Source: Tubiluchus corallicola (lineage: Eukaryota; Priapulida; Priapulimorpha; Priapulimorphida; Tubiluchidae). Taken from it: DNA of 37,500 nucleotides. The notes beneath the pieces were generated by a model. That model was not told the DNA's origin, did no database searches, and saw only the letters and a list, made by a program, of their open reading frames with translations. This document shows positions 1 through 10,744 of the stretch, one piece after another (the first letter of the stretch is position 1; every line of letters starts with the position of its first letter). The position numbers were made by a program, and so were the translations under genes. Location of the stretch: positions 1 to 37,500 of the forward strand of contig JAQGDQ010000166.1 in assembly GCA_030141605.1 (NCBI GenBank), read 5' to 3'.

Positions 1-7
1 GAATACG

Positions 8-195
8 GTAAAACCGGACTCGATCGTGAATTGTAGCTCAAAACAATCTACTCCTTAAAATATTGAAAGGAAACAAACTATTTTTCAAAAATGACTTACA
101 TGAAAGAATTATTACCACACAAACACAATTTCACGTCTGCACCAATAGTTCTTTACTGTTACATGCATTTCGCCAGTCTCTAGTTAGACATAACA
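8..195 (+). mobile_element. Family A dispersed repeat, left-end fragment
   Basis: This stretch, from the words aaaccggact and aaaacaatc through gaaaggaaac and aaaatgacttac to catttcgcca, matches 1097-1290 base for base over long runs. It also matches 13985-13790 on the opposite strand. Three copies in one window show a dispersed repeat. This copy stops where the microsatellite begins (about 220). No coding capacity is seen, so it is a non-autonomous element or a fragment of one. Confidence 0.75.
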
Positions 196-220
196 ATTAC
201 TAACAGCCTACATGATAATG

Positions 221-500
221 AATCTCTCTCTCTCTCTCTCTCGCTCTCGCTCTCGCTCTCGCTCTCGCTCTCGCTCTCGCTCTCGCTCTCGCTCTCGCTC
301 TCGCTCTCGCTCTCGCTCTCGCTCTCGCTCTCGCTCTCGCTCTCGCTATCGCTCTCGCTCCTGCTCGCTCGCCTCGCTCTCGCTCGCCTCGCTCTCGCTC
401 TCGCTCGCCTGCTCGCTCTCGCTCTCGCTCGGGCTCTCGCTCGCCTCCGCCTGCCTCGCTCTCGCTCTCGCTCTCGCTCTCGCTCGCTCTCTCTCCCACC
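221..500. repeat. (CT)n/(CTCTCG)n microsatellite
   Basis: It opens with about 20 bases of CT, then runs as a near-pure CTCTCG hexamer to about 350. It becomes degenerate (CTCGCTCG, CGCCTCGCT) to about 490. The long Arg/Glu, Ser/Glu and Leu/Ser frames here are products of the repeat and not genes. The CpG in every hexamer makes it a dense CpG island-like tract in otherwise AT-rich DNA. Confidence 0.95.
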
Positions 501-1095
501 CTCTCTCCAATCATTGAATAACGCATACATCTTAATAATAAATGCAAAAACCAGCTACAAGAATTAGCATCATAAATTCGTTGCGTGTTTTAAATGAACT
601 GGTTACCTTTTGCACAACGCAACGATCATAATCAATCAATATAGGATGAGAGGGATGGTACAGACAAACTCATTGGCAGCTCTGTGAGCGTATATACTAC
701 GAACTGAATAATGTATGAGATTCGCTGATTAATGGACAGAGTAATTATTATCATTATCATTTCATTCGGTATCTTCTAGAATCGATCATTTTTAGATTTA
801 GAAATTTGAAATAGAGTCATATTCAATTACCATTATATTCACATATTTTTATACAAACAGCAAGCAAACAACAATACCCCCTTTTCAAAGTCAGTACTTC
901 ATTTTAGAGCAAGTTTTGTTTCCCCCTTTTTAATTCATTATTAGGCAATAATATATGCAATAATTTTTTGAGCCTTTCAGCATGGAAAGTAATAATAGTT
1001 TAATGACTTCTGTGCAGGTAATACTAACGGAACTAAACTAATTTTTAAATAGCTTGTAGTCCACACTTTACTAGATTCAAATGCTTTCAAAAACT
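501..1095. other. AT-rich spacer, no gene seen
   Basis: No exon with splice sites or credible frame was found. A short imperfect inverted repeat (cgttgcgtg at about 580 and cacaacgcaacg at about 613) is the only structure noted. Confidence 0.5.
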
Positions 1096-1096
1096 C

Positions 1097-1690
1097 AGAG
1101 CAAAACCGGACCTAATCTTAAACAGCAGGTCAAAACAATCAACTCCTTTAAATATTGAAAGGAAACATACTGTTTATTCAAAAATGACTTACATCAAAGA
1201 ATCTTTACCACACAAACACAGTATCGCGCTCACACCACTAGTTCTTCACTGTTACAGGCATTTCGCCATTCACTAGTTAGACGGGAACTAGCGCCTGCAT
1301 TTCGGAAACGCATTGTACAAAAGCAGGTGCTGTACATCTCAGTTCAGATGTGCTAGTTTGTGACGAACTGCACACCTTCTGCAGCTCACGCGTGAGCACA
1401 GCGGTATATTACCTTTGTGCTTATCTCTTAAACTTGCCTAGTTTTAGTACAACGCACTGAGTCACTTACACTAGTACTGTAGATCAATTTTCTCTTTCGC
1501 AAACACGCGCAACGCAATCGTAGAACATTTTTGCTGTTGAAAACTATGTTCGTTTGTGATGTCATCAATAGTTGGGCTCGCCAGCCGTTAATTAAGTTTT
1601 TAATTTAATATTTAATCATCAGAAACGCTTGGCAGCATTAACTGTGACTTGAAAATAGGTTAGTCATTCTGTCTTCCTTTAAATCGTATT
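1097..1690 (+). mobile_element. Family A TTAA-type MITE-like element
   Basis: This is the most complete forward copy of family A. It matches the 13.1-14.0 kb copy in reverse orientation over its whole length, including the shared block gttcgtttgtgatgtcatca near 1548. The right end reads gtcttcctttaa. The matching end at 13089 reads TTAAAGGAAGACG on the reverse strand. TTAA plus AGGA at the edge resembles families B and H2 below and suggests a DNA transposon family that targets TTAA. No ORF is present, so it is non-autonomous. The far end at about 1097 has no clear TTAA. Confidence 0.7.
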
Positions 1691-1947
1691 ACTAAAAACA
1701 GCCTTGGATGGAATATTATCTCATTGCAGTAAATATTAAAGAGAAAGACAACATTTATTTACGGTTGTTCATTTAACAGACAACGTTAGCACTAATGGCT
1801 ATTTAGGGACTTACGCAACACACAAATAATAAATAACATGTAGGGTATATGCCCTAGCGTTTGTAGCTGCTAGTATCGGACACAAGACTGCGTGGTTGCT
1901 GTCCGAAATCTACACCACTCGTCTGCCCAACACAGGAATAAACAGAG

Positions 1948-2235
1948 AGGCTTCGAATAATAATGATAATCTTTATTTAAAGTCGGCTTTTTGGATGAAC
2001 AATTAACATTAGCTCAAACACAGTAAATAACAACCTACAACTACATAACAGAGACTATTATTACCCCACTTTTACCCTAAATACCACCACCAAGCAGGGC
2101 AACAGCCGGTAACATTTTTTTAAGTCTTTTGCATAACCCGGCCGCATTTTCGAACTCATGATCTCCCAGATCGAAAGCGGACGGGTTACCACAAGGCTAA
2201 ACCGCCTGGTCAAAACAGAAGCCGCCCGTGCAAGC
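1948..2235 (-). mobile_element. tRNA-derived SINE (minus strand)
   Basis: Read on the minus strand there is a Pol III A-box-like TAGCCTTGTGG (about 2200-2189), then a B-box-like GAGTTCGAAAATG (about 2158-2146). A body begins GCAAAAGACTTAAAAAAATG, and the tail TAAATAAAGATTATCATTATT ends near 1950. The same head-body junction (ACCAAAGACTTAAAAAATCG) occurs in the copy at 11950-12215, so both belong to one family. The CAAAGACTTTAAAAATGGTAC style of body is one I associate with SINEs of marine invertebrates; that is recall, not a search result. Confidence 0.75.
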
Positions 2236-2331
2236 TATTTTCCGGGAAAATTAAACTACAATTGTTTGCACTGTACAGTAATTTTAAAGCACAAAAAACC
2301 CTCCTCTTACATAAAGCTTAAAGAATTCGTC

Positions 2332-2950
2332 TTGAAATTTTGTACCACTTACGTACTGCCTTTTTACATGCAGGGCTTGCGTCGGCAGTAACGCTGTACA
2401 AAACTTGTAAATTTAAACTCCCACGATGACAGTTAGGCGCAGTCATTTGGACGAAAAGTCATTTGAAACAAGTTTAGATAACACTGTGTAAAACATTCAT
2501 AGCGCACATGTCATTAACTAAGTAAAATTTAAAATTACTGTATCTTGCCTATAAGATTAAAAATACATTATTTGGTTAGTGAGTGGTGCACCCTGGAGGT
2601 GAGTCAAAGACATTTTACCAATTTGTGAAAGCATTTTAAATAATTAATAATTTTCTTTTCTAGTTACACAAGTCTTTCTAGCAGGTAAGCGAAACGCAGG
2701 TAATATAACTTTGTATGGAAAATTTTCTGGGACATAATTTAACATTGCCTTTTCTTCCCGTGATTTACGCCGTGCGTATATGACGTCATGTAATGGCGAC
2801 TTCGGAACAGTATTGCGGAAGAGTTAAAATGAAAACAAACAAAAAATTCCTTCAACACGAGTAAGATACGCGCATAAAATTGCTATAAAGTAATATAATT
2901 TTTTAAGGCGATTTTTCTGAAACCACTTCAGGTACCCCTTTTCTTGTCCT
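2332..2950 (+). mobile_element. Family B TTAA-flanked MITE
   Basis: This 619-bp element is bounded by TTAA at 2328-2331 and 2951-2954. It starts AGAATTCGTC and ends CCCCTTTTCTTGTCCT. Near-full copies lie at 9453-10080 and 31326-32005 (both reverse), with an interrupted copy at 4965-6036. It has no ORF. It contains a CRE-like palindrome TGACGTCA (about 2780-2787) that is kept in the two reverse copies. The family is non-autonomous; piggyBac and Kolobok are the known TTAA-targeting superfamilies, but I cannot decide between them from ends alone. Confidence 0.8.
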
Positions 2951-2975
2951 TTAATGTCCTTTAATGTCCTTTAGT
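2945..2975 (+). repeat. Triplicated end of the B element
   Basis: The terminal word TGTCCTTTAA of the B copy occurs three times in a row (third copy TGTCCTTTAG). This is a 10-bp tandem triplication of the transposon end. Confidence 0.8.
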
Positions 2976-4440
2976 GGTAGATCTCGTGACTTGTGTAAAC
3001 CTGAATGTATCGAAATTTTGTATCTAAACATTAGCTTTAAACATATTAATAATACCTTGTTCTACGTAGACAGGTGCTAAGTCCTTCTCCTAGTCACAGA
3101 TCATCGCACAAATGAACTCATTTTCTCGACACTGTCAAAACTGATCCGTCACAAGCAGTAAGAACACGTACGACACACACAGTTAAATGTCAGTAAAGTC
3201 AGTTGGTCGCATCTCTCACGCTGTGTGTGTTCAATAACAAAAACCGAGAACTCCAACGAAAAGAAGCCGCTCACACAACTGCCCTTCTACCAATCCTCAT
3301 TACTGCTTGGAGAACACTCAGCATTTCAATAACAAGTGCGCATGCGCCAAAGAGGCACGTTTATCTCAAGATAAAGGTGGACCGTGTCGAAAACGTTTAA
3401 TCTTATTACGATGGATGCTAATTTTGCTACTCGAAAATATTTTATCTGATTTTAACGACTTTTAAAATTGTTTAACATTATGCAAAAAGTTTGAATTTTT
3501 GGAAAAACAGGCGGGAGAGCAAAACTTGGGCGATTTTAAGCCCTGAATTCAAATACTTTCACATTTTAGATGCAAACAAATACTGAATCGAGTTTAATTT
3601 GTAGCAATTTTCTAAATATATGTACTTTTACTTTTATATCGAAAAAAGAACAAATGATTAAAATATGCAATAATTGGTGATGAATATTACATTTTTACAA
3701 TGATCATATTTCATATTAAAATGATCATGATTGCTGAAACAAAGAGTAATTAGTACATGTTTAGTAACAAAGGATGAAATGGATACAAAACACCAGTTTA
3801 ACGTGTTGCCCAAAAGTTTCTTTATTCTGAACTACAATTATTAACATTATTATTAATTTGCATTGAGTAGAAGAAAATTAGTTGCATGACTAAATGTATT
3901 GCTATAACTAAGAACTGATATAAAAATTATGTAGTCTATATTGAATTTAAATAATAACTTACGTTGTTAGAGCCTTTAACAGTTACAAGACAGGAATGAG
4001 AATACCAAGTAGCCTTAAGAACAGCAATGTCACAACAATAGATTCGTAAGAAATTCACAATCATAATGCCTAAGAAAATAGAGCAATGGTGGAGAGAACC
4101 AAAAGACAGGTAAAATGTCATGCAACTACTACAGCTGTATTTCAAACGGCCAAAATGCTAATCTATTGAAGGATATTAGGTGCTTTCAAAAGAGTGACTA
4201 CTGTAAAAGCTAAATTCCTACTAAATAAACAAACAGGTGGCAGCACCGTGGCTGTAATTGAAAACTAAATTAAAACCAAAAAATTGCCTATGTACCCACT
4301 ACAAAAGGTTTGCTGGTCTATTATAAGAAACATACGTTTTAGTAAAGAGAAACGAAATTACAATATGACTAAATTACGACAAGATTATGTTAAATGTATA
4401 CGTTAAGTCTACTACAAAAACACTTTAGACATACTTATTT
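2976..4440. other. Intergenic, no gene seen
   Basis: Mostly AT-rich single-copy-looking DNA. Short open frames at 3203-3400 (plus) and 4145-3936 (minus) have no splice context, domain or composition to support them. The only site noted is the NRF1-like palindrome at 3337. Confidence 0.45.
3337..3348. promoter_or_regulatory. NRF1-like palindrome TGCGCATGCGCC
   Basis: This matches the YGCGCAYGCGCR core recognised by NRF1-family factors. Related words occur at 10169, 14708 and 24630 inside transposable elements. This copy lies outside any repeat I could define. Whether it acts as a promoter element is not shown by the sequence. Confidence 0.35.
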
Positions 4441-4449
4441 ATACTGTAC

Positions 4450-4515
4450 CTTGTTTATCCTCGATAGGAGCAGCATAGCGATTGTCAGGTCTATGTGACT
4501 CCCGGCTAGGTAGAC
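4450..4515 (-). CDS. Orphan exon-like segment (66 bp)
   Basis: On the minus strand, a segment richer in G+C than its surroundings is followed by a donor-like AAACAAG|GTACAG (exon end at 4450). It is preceded by TTTTTCTGTGCCAAAG, a weak acceptor. The best-looking frame reads GLPSRESHRPDNRYAAPIED, charged and proline-rich like a cytoplasmic tail; a second frame is also open. No neighbouring exon could be joined to it. It might be an alternative distal exon of the minus-strand Ig gene at 18.4-15.5 kb or of an unseen gene. Confidence is low because 66 open bases can arise by chance. Confidence 0.2.
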
Positions 4516-4964
4516 CTTTGGCACAGAAAAATTACTGTATATGCAGATATATCAAAGAAGCCTAATTCAGCTAATTACTTGGCCAGTTGGGCACGATGCC
4601 AGCTATACTGTAGACTTAAATAAAAATTACATTCGTAATTGACGACGATGCAAATTTAACACTATGTTTAAATTCAAAAACCAATTTGCAAGGGCAGATC
4701 CATGCAAAGAGGGTAAAAAACACTTTAACTCCAGATATGCCTTACTGGCGTAGTTCTTGACAGATCGTCACAAAAAAGACGGATTCTACCTGCGAATAAG
4801 TATGTTGTATCCATAACAACTGTTTAGATTATCATGCATTATTTGATATTTAAAGTCTGGCTTCCTGCAGATTTTATTTGTGGTAAATGGAAATTTCGAA
4901 ACAAACTAGAAATATTCAAAATGCAGGAAAAACGAGTCAGTTTGGGATATAACACAACCATCAA

Positions 4965-6036
4965 CTGTGCCTTGAAACTTTGACCGCAACTTACGTGCAA
5001 TTCAAATAACATTTAATATTGCGTGTGAAAATTAATTTAAATATTAATTTCACAAAACAGTTTTCCAAAGCTTGTATTAGCAGCAATGCTGTAGGAATCT
5101 TGTAAATTCAAACTTAAACGTTTTCATGTTGCATGCAGAGCTTGCGCTGCATAGCATGCAGAGTAACGCTGTATAGTAAAACTTGTAAATTTAAACATCT
5201 CGGAATGACCGTTAAGCGCAGCTATTTTGACGGTGAGTCGCTTAAAACAAGTTTAGATGACGTTGCGTAAAGTTTGAAAAAATAATCAGAGCATTCGTAG
5301 CACATTCTTCATTAACTAAGAAAAAGCTAATATTAATTTTAATTACAAATATTTAAAAACATTTATAGTTAAAAACAATACAATCTCATTAAAACATAAT
5401 TTTAACTTTTTTAAAAGTAAAAGTTTTAATAAAATTGTGTTGTTTTTACCTATAAACTTCATATTACTTTATATTGTCAATAAGATCATTAATGTGTTTT
5501 TAGTGAATCAGTGGTGCACACTGGGATGGTGATACAGTGACGTTTTAGCAGTTGGCGTGAATATTCTAAATTATTAATAATTTTCTTTTACAACTACATA
5601 AGCCTTTCAAGCTGGAAAGTATAATGGTGCGACTCCATGTGCCCGAAATGCGTGATGCGTGACTCGTAATGCGTGATGCATGATTCGTAATGCATGATGC
5701 GTATGCAACAGTTTATTTTTAAACATATGGAAGTGTTTCCATGTATACGTAACGCGTAGTCCGTAATGCGTGATGCGTATGCAGTAGTTTATATTTAAAC
5801 ACACGGAAGTGTTTCCATGTGCCCGTAATGCGTGATGCGTATGCAACAGTTTATATTTACGTGTGTAATTATAGATTACGTGTAATGCGTAATCTGTAAT
5901 GCGTAATATGCATTCACTCGAATGTGATAGTATCGTCTGAACACGCATCACGCATTACGCGCACATGGAGACATAGCTTAATGCTACGCAATATAATTTT
6001 GTATCGAAAGTTTTTCCTTTTCTTCCTCTTTAAACT
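4965..6036 (+). mobile_element. Family B copy interrupted by a Harbinger-type MITE
   Basis: The B sequence begins near CTTGAAACTTTGACC (compare CTTGAAATTTTGTACC at 2332). It carries an internal local duplication at about 5090-5200 (agcttg...cttgtaaatt...aaac occurs twice) and runs to about 5624. It then resumes after 5978 (gctacgcaatataattttgta) and ends near a TTTAA at about 6031. The break is the MITE at 5625-5978. With the MITE and one TAA removed, the flanks align base for base in length with the B copy around 9690-9720. Confidence 0.75.
5625..5978. mobile_element. PIF/Harbinger-type MITE, 354 bp
   Basis: The TIRs read tggtgcgactccatgtg at the left and, reverse-complemented, agctatgtctccatgtg at the right. 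They are followed by subterminal tandem words (cgtaatgcgtgatgcgt and its complement). The element is flanked by TAA at 5622-5624 and 5979-5981, as expected for PIF/Harbinger (TWA target). The 32.3-33.1 kb element has the same ends and retains transposase remnants, which supports the class. The minus-strand frame over it (5951-5607) is repeat-derived and not a gene. Confidence 0.8.
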
Positions 6037-6039
6037 TTT

Positions 6040-6830
6040 CGGCCACCCGGTACAAAACAAAAAACACAACCTGAATTTTAAATATGAGTTTCAGCCAATT
6101 GCTAGACGCGAGTGATACTGTAAACACTACTCGTGTAATTAGAAACGCACGCTATGCTGTTTATTTTCTCAGCTGCACGTTTCAATAACTTACGTTTTCG
6201 CTGCTTTTGAAAATTTTGATGGCTTTGATATTGCAATTTCCCGTGCGTTTAACTGTCAAGTAATTTGTTATTAGCCCGCTCACTGCGCTCGCATAACAAG
6301 ATCTTGCGTACTCATAATAAGTTATAAAATCGTTAATTGCACAGCAGGACAGTGCCTTTTTGTGAGTTTTTGTAATTATTTTAGCAGTTGACAGTAAAGT
6401 AACCGAATTTGTTAAATTTTGATGGAAAGTTGGCATCCATGCTTCTAACAATCATTACGGTGAACAACAGAGGCGTATTAACCAATAGACTAACTAGGCT
6501 ATAGCCTAGAGTATCTACGTTTGAGGAGCATCACATTTTTGAAAAAATTTTCATTCCCTCGGAAAATGCGTTTACTTTCATATAAACATAAACGGCGCAT
6601 TTCATAACACACCACAGGCAGTTACTGAGGCTGCTTCTATATAAGTGCCACATAACGGACAGGTGCAAGGCATTACACAACAAGCAGCTGCGCAGCTTGC
6701 TTGAATATTCGCGCTATGCAAATACATGTAATTAATAATGGCCACGTATAAACTAGGTTAATTGTGTTTCTAATACACTACAAGTGATTCTTTGATCTGC
6801 TCATTACATAAATAACCACAAATTCACAAT
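6040..6830. other. Spacer, no gene seen
   Basis: A minus-strand frame of 89 codons (6451-6182) has no recognisable motif or splice context. No repeat match elsewhere in the window was found. Confidence 0.4.
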
Positions 6831-6835
6831 ACAAT

Positions 6836-6895
6836 GTTCGTTTGTGATGTCATCAATAGCTTGGCTCGCCCGCCGTTAATTAAGTTTTTATTTGG
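6836..6895 (+). mobile_element. Family A fragment
   Basis: The sequence gttcgtttgtgatgtcatca, followed by the ggctcgcc and cgccgttaattaagttttta words, is nearly identical to 1546-1602 and to the complement of 13265-13205. Only this block is retained. Confidence 0.7.
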
Positions 6896-6974
6896 TGTTT
6901 GCAAGAATAAATGTGGGCTACAAGTTGTTCCCAGCTAAAGTGGCTTACACGAGATACTACGGAGAACATATTTA

Positions 6975-7105
6975 AAACGACTTACCGTTAAAATGGCATC
7001 GCTGGTGTTTAAATTTACAAATTTTACGCAGCGTTATTACTAACGCAAGTCCTGCATGCAATAAGACAGTACGTAAGTGATTTTTTAAAGAAATGGCTTC
7101 TTGTG
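6975..7105 (-). mobile_element. Family B fragment
   Basis: In reverse orientation this matches the left quarter of B. The words gacttaccgttaaaatggc, gcagcgttattactaacgca and gcatgcaataagacagtacg align with 9945-10060. Confidence 0.7.
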
Positions 7106-7439
7106 CCTGCGGCTGAGTGGCTCTAGTAATTAGATCCTTTCTAAATATAACAATGGTACTGCTAACAAACAGAGCAGCTTGGTTAACAATATTGAATGTC
7201 TGGCTTGCATCCAGAAATAACAGAGTTTAATGATTCTCACTGCAGGTGTCCATGTTTTTTCCACTTCCACTCCAGTGACCAGAATAACTCAGGGCCTTAA
7301 TGAAGGTTCTGTACGTATAAAGTCTGCTTATGAATAGACTGCGCGTACAATGTGTTTCAACAGTTTAAATCAGATGTTGAACAACTTAAACGATAATGAA
7401 AAGTTTATGCCTCAGATGCTCAAGCAATCCTTGATTGAG

Positions 7440-7720
7440 TTCATTGGTTGGTTGGTTGGTTGGTTGGTTGGTTGGTTGGTCGGTTGGTCATATGAGCTGT
7501 TGGCCCACACGCACTGATACTCATTTGGTCAAGATGGTAAATGGTAAACAACTAATAGTCACTCAGTCAGACAGTCAGTTAGTCAGTCGCTCAGTCAGTT
7601 GCTCGGTCGGTCGGTCGGTCGACCAGTCTGTCGGTTAGCCAGTCAGTCGGTCGGTCGGTCGGTCAGTTTGTCAGTCAGCCAGGCAGTCAATGTGTCAGTT
7701 TGTCAGTCAATCAGTTTTTC
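7440..7720 (+). repeat. TTGG and CAGT/GGTC tetranucleotide repeats
   Basis: About eleven TTGG units run to 7490. After about 65 bases there is a long CAGT/GGTC/TCAG-type repeat (7558-7710). Open frames here (Trp/Leu/Val/Gly and Ser/Val/Gln/Arg periodic) are repeat-derived. Confidence 0.9.
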
Positions 7721-7737
7721 AAATCACTTAGCTCCCC

Positions 7738-7900
7738 AACTGTTCTGCCTAGTCTTTAACCTCGCACGTGCATTTTACTATTACACATACATGGCTCGTA
7801 CATTTACCGTCGTCAATACAGCTGTAAACACTGAGCGAAACGTCGAGTAAATTGTCCTCGTGTTTGGCTTTCAAAATGTAATGTCTAACTGTTCTGCATA

Positions 7901-7905
<5 letters not shown>
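7738..7905 (+). repeat. 148-bp tandem family E, first copy
   Basis: The unit starts aactgttctgcctagt, contains gcacgtgcatt, tacatggctc, accgtcgtcaatacagct and gcgaaacgtcgagtaaattg, and ends caaaatgtct. A second unit begins at 7886 and breaks off at gttctgcatagtttta (7905). The array resumes at about 8469. Confidence 0.85.
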
Positions 7906-7932
<27 letters not shown>

Positions 7933-8466
7933 ATCTTTGTTTGCCATTAAAATACATTTATAATCACTGATAAAAACTTTACAGAGATGATCAATCAGTG
8001 TTAGTTAATAAAAACTTACACTGCTAAAGGCAAATGCGTCAGTGCAATCTAAACTACTGTGCAGTAATGGAAAGTAACGACGAATAAAATCAAACATATT
8101 TGCAACTACGCACAAAAAATGAAAAAAATTATGACTTAATTAATATGGCCGTGGATATATGAATTCTGAATTAGTGTGTATGTTGTCGTACTGGTGTGAT
8201 GGTATTTCATATCTGGTTAATATTAGTGATTTTAATTTTGTTTTAAATGCTGATAGGGACTTGATTTGTTTAACCTGCAGAGAATTCCAAGGTAGAATTG
8301 GTTGCTTGATTACAGAGTTTGTTCCATCGTGGGTATTTGTCCTAATTTGTTTTAGATTGCTTGTTCTGGAATTAATGATAAGATTTGGAAAAAAGGTAAA
8401 TCTGTTATTCTGGAATGGTTTGCTGATGTTGTTAATGTATTTAAAAATAAAAACCAGAGTAAAATA
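7906..8466 (+). mobile_element. Insertion inside array E with LINE-like endonuclease remnant
   Basis: About 560 bp separates two halves of one E unit: ...catagtttta at 7905 and ttttaacctagc at 8467. It begins with a (TA)13 run. On the plus strand, frame 8159-8455 contains S-DFNFVLNADRD at 8225-8260. This resembles the GDFNxVLxxxxDR motif of LINE apurinic-type endonucleases, with the first G lost. Downstream frames are broken by stops. I read it as a decayed LINE fragment that split the array. The family assignment rests on one short motif. Confidence 0.4.
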
Positions 8467-8468
8467 TT

Positions 8469-8890
8469 CTTTTAACCTAGCACGTGCATTCTCGCTTTAC
8501 AGTTACATGGCTCGTACGTTTACCGTCGTCAATACAGCTATAAACATTAAGCGAAACGTCGAGTAAATTGTCTTCGTGTTTAGCTTTCTAAATGTCTAAC
8601 TGTTCTGCCTAGTCTTTAACCAACCTCGCACGTGCATTCTACCGTTACAGATACATGGCTCTTACAGTTACCGTCGTCAATACAGCTATAAACATAGAGC
8701 GAAACGTCGAGTAAATTGTCTTCGTGTTTGTCTTTCAAAATGTCTCACTGTTCTGCCTAGTTTTTAACCTCGCACGTGCATTCTACCGTTACAGTTACAT
8801 GGCTCTTACAGTTACCGTCGTCAATACAGCTATAAACATAGAGCGAAACGTCGAGTAAATTGTCTTCGTGTTTGTCTTTCAAAATGTCTC
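8469..8890 (+). repeat. 148-bp tandem family E, three further units
   Basis: Units begin at about 8469 (partial), 8598 and 8746, with a spacing of 148 bp between the last two. The last two units are almost identical to each other, so they are the youngest duplication. The 8.5-kb unit is closer to the 7.7-kb one (both tacatggctcgtac). The function is unknown, and there is no frame kept open across units. Confidence 0.85.
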
Positions 8891-9122
8891 TTCTTCATGT
8901 AAGACGCGTTGCATCGCTCTCAAATTATTTATCACCTATTAAGATTTTTACTCGTTCTGGGAGTTGGGACTTGCCATTAGCAAGTTTTCAGTGATTCCAT
9001 TAGTCGTAACACTCATGGGTTTTTCCCTCCATCGTCGTTACGTACTTGACGTACCGTGTCATGAAAGGTAGAAACGTGACAGCGTATAGATATGGAAAGT
9101 TTTCGACATAAACTGAGTTAAG

Positions 9123-9440
9123 TGTGATATACAACTGGGAAATAGAAACAATATTCTTCGTAGTATAGAAAACTGAGATGAATATATTTCAATAGCAGAA
9201 ATCTTGGCAGCAGATATCGACAATGAGATGCAACCGGGAAACCAGAAACAATATTCTTCGTAGTATAGGAAATGTGAGTTGAATATATTTCAATAGCAGA
9301 AATCTTGGCAGCAGACATCGACAGTGAGATGCAACTGAGAAAGCAGAAACAATATTCTTCGTAGTATGGGAAATGTGAGTTCAATATATTTCAATAGCAG
9401 AAATCTTGGCAGCAGATATCAACAACGAGATACGATGATA
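9123..9440 (+). repeat. 100-bp tandem triplicate
   Basis: The word acaatattcttcgtagtat recurs at 9148, 9248 and 9349, and tcttggcagcaga recurs with the same spacing of 100-101 bp. The minus strand is open for 88 codons because the unit happens to lack stops. Nothing else suggests a protein. Confidence 0.9.
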
Positions 9441-9452
9441 TTCTCGTTTTAA

Positions 9453-10080
9453 AGAACAAGAAAGGGGGCAGCTGAAGTAGGTTTCAGAAAAATCGCCTTA
9501 TAAATTATTCCAATTTTATGCGTATGACGTACTCGCGTCAAAAGGATTTTTTCTTTGTTTTCATTTAAAATCTCTCGAAATACTGTTTCGACTGTGCATG
9601 ACGTCATAACGCGCACAACGTAAATCAGGGGAAGAAAATGAAATATTAAATTATGTTCCAAACAACTTTCCATGCAAATCTATATTACTTAGTATTTCGC
9701 TTACCTGCTTGAAAGACTTACGTAACTAGAAAAGAAAATTATTAATTACCCATGCTTTCACCAATTGGTAAAATGTCGTTGACCAGCGCACACCACCAGG
9801 GTGCACTACTCACCAACCAAAAACGTATTTTTAATTTTACTGACAAGATAAAGTAACTTATACTGCTGCTAGTTAGGGACATGTGCGCTACGAATGCTCT
9901 GACTATCTTTTCAAACTTTACTCAGTGTTATCTACACTTGTTTCAAATGACTTATCGTGAAAATGGCTACATCTAACGGTCATGGCGGAAATTTTACTAT
10001 GCAGCGTTATTGCAAACGCAAGCTCTGCATGTAATAAGACAGCACGTAACTGATTGGAAATTTTAAAACGAATCTTCTGA
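9453..10080 (-). mobile_element. Family B TTAA-type MITE
   Basis: This is a reverse copy of 2332-2950. TTAA (9449-9452) borders the right end of the element, which reads agaacaagaaaggggg in plus orientation. The other end fades near gaatcttct (10080) without a clear TTAA. It retains TGACGTCA (about 9599). The region 9690-9720 is the empty-site reference for the MITE insertion at 5625. Confidence 0.8.
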
Positions 10081-10158
10081 ACTTCATCTATGAAAAGTCT
10101 AGAATTTATAACGAATGACAACCATAAAGAGAAAGTTGGTTAACACAAAGTAGTTTAA

Positions 10159-10735
10159 AGGTATGCCGTGCGCATGCGCCTGTAATTCGAAGAGATTAAT
10201 AATGAATTCCAATATAGGAAGTACAGATGTTATCACTTAAACTTGGAAAATATAACAAAGAAATTTGCAAAAAAGTGTCTGTAAAGCATAAATTTAAAAT
10301 ATTCTACCTTTAAGCAGAAATTTTCAGGCTTGGTGGTTGCCGCCATTCACTTAAAAATCATGACGTAACTGGGAGACTTCGTGAGTTTTCGTAAACGCGT
10401 CGTGATTTTCCGTAAGCGCGCGGCACTTAAACTAATTCAAACTTCTGCAGCGTACCTAATGCTCACACAAAAAATTACAAAATTAGCTATCTCATTTTTT
10501 GTAAAAACTTATTATACTTTTCACGAAGATTGACAGCGCGCTACCTTTTTCAAGACAAAGACGTCATTGGAAGAAGAATGGGTTATGAAAATGGGAACAC
10601 CATGAAATGATCGCGGCTTTAGAGTGATTTCACTAATTACACGAGGCGCTTATTGCAGTTTTATTACTAAATCCTTCCAACATTTTCCGTCAACATCGTA
10701 ATAAGCCCAACCTCCCAGAAAGCGTGACCTTTCCT
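10159..10735 (-). mobile_element. Family H2 TTAA-flanked MITE
   Basis: This 577-bp element lies between TTAA at 10155-10158 and TTAA at 10736-10739, with ends AGGTATGCCG and CGTGACCTTTCCT. The copy at 24950-25530 is its reverse complement (581 bp), with matching internal words such as gaaatttg, ggtggttgc, cgttttcgtaa-like and gacgtcattgg. An NRF1-like palindrome lies just inside the left end (10169-10180). It is non-coding. Confidence 0.75.
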
Positions 10736-10744
10736 TTAATGTGA

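Noticed and set aside
180-547. Three overlapping frames of 101-116 codons with Arg/Glu, Ser/Glu and Ser/Leu periodicity
   Set aside because: All are generated by the (CTCTCG)n microsatellite, which lacks stops in most frames.
2158-2391. 77-codon plus frame
   Set aside because: It runs antisense through the tRNA-derived SINE and into the edge of a B element.
5607-5951. 114-codon minus frame
   Set aside because: Coincides with the Harbinger-type MITE and its repeated terminal words; the periodic composition follows the DNA repeat.
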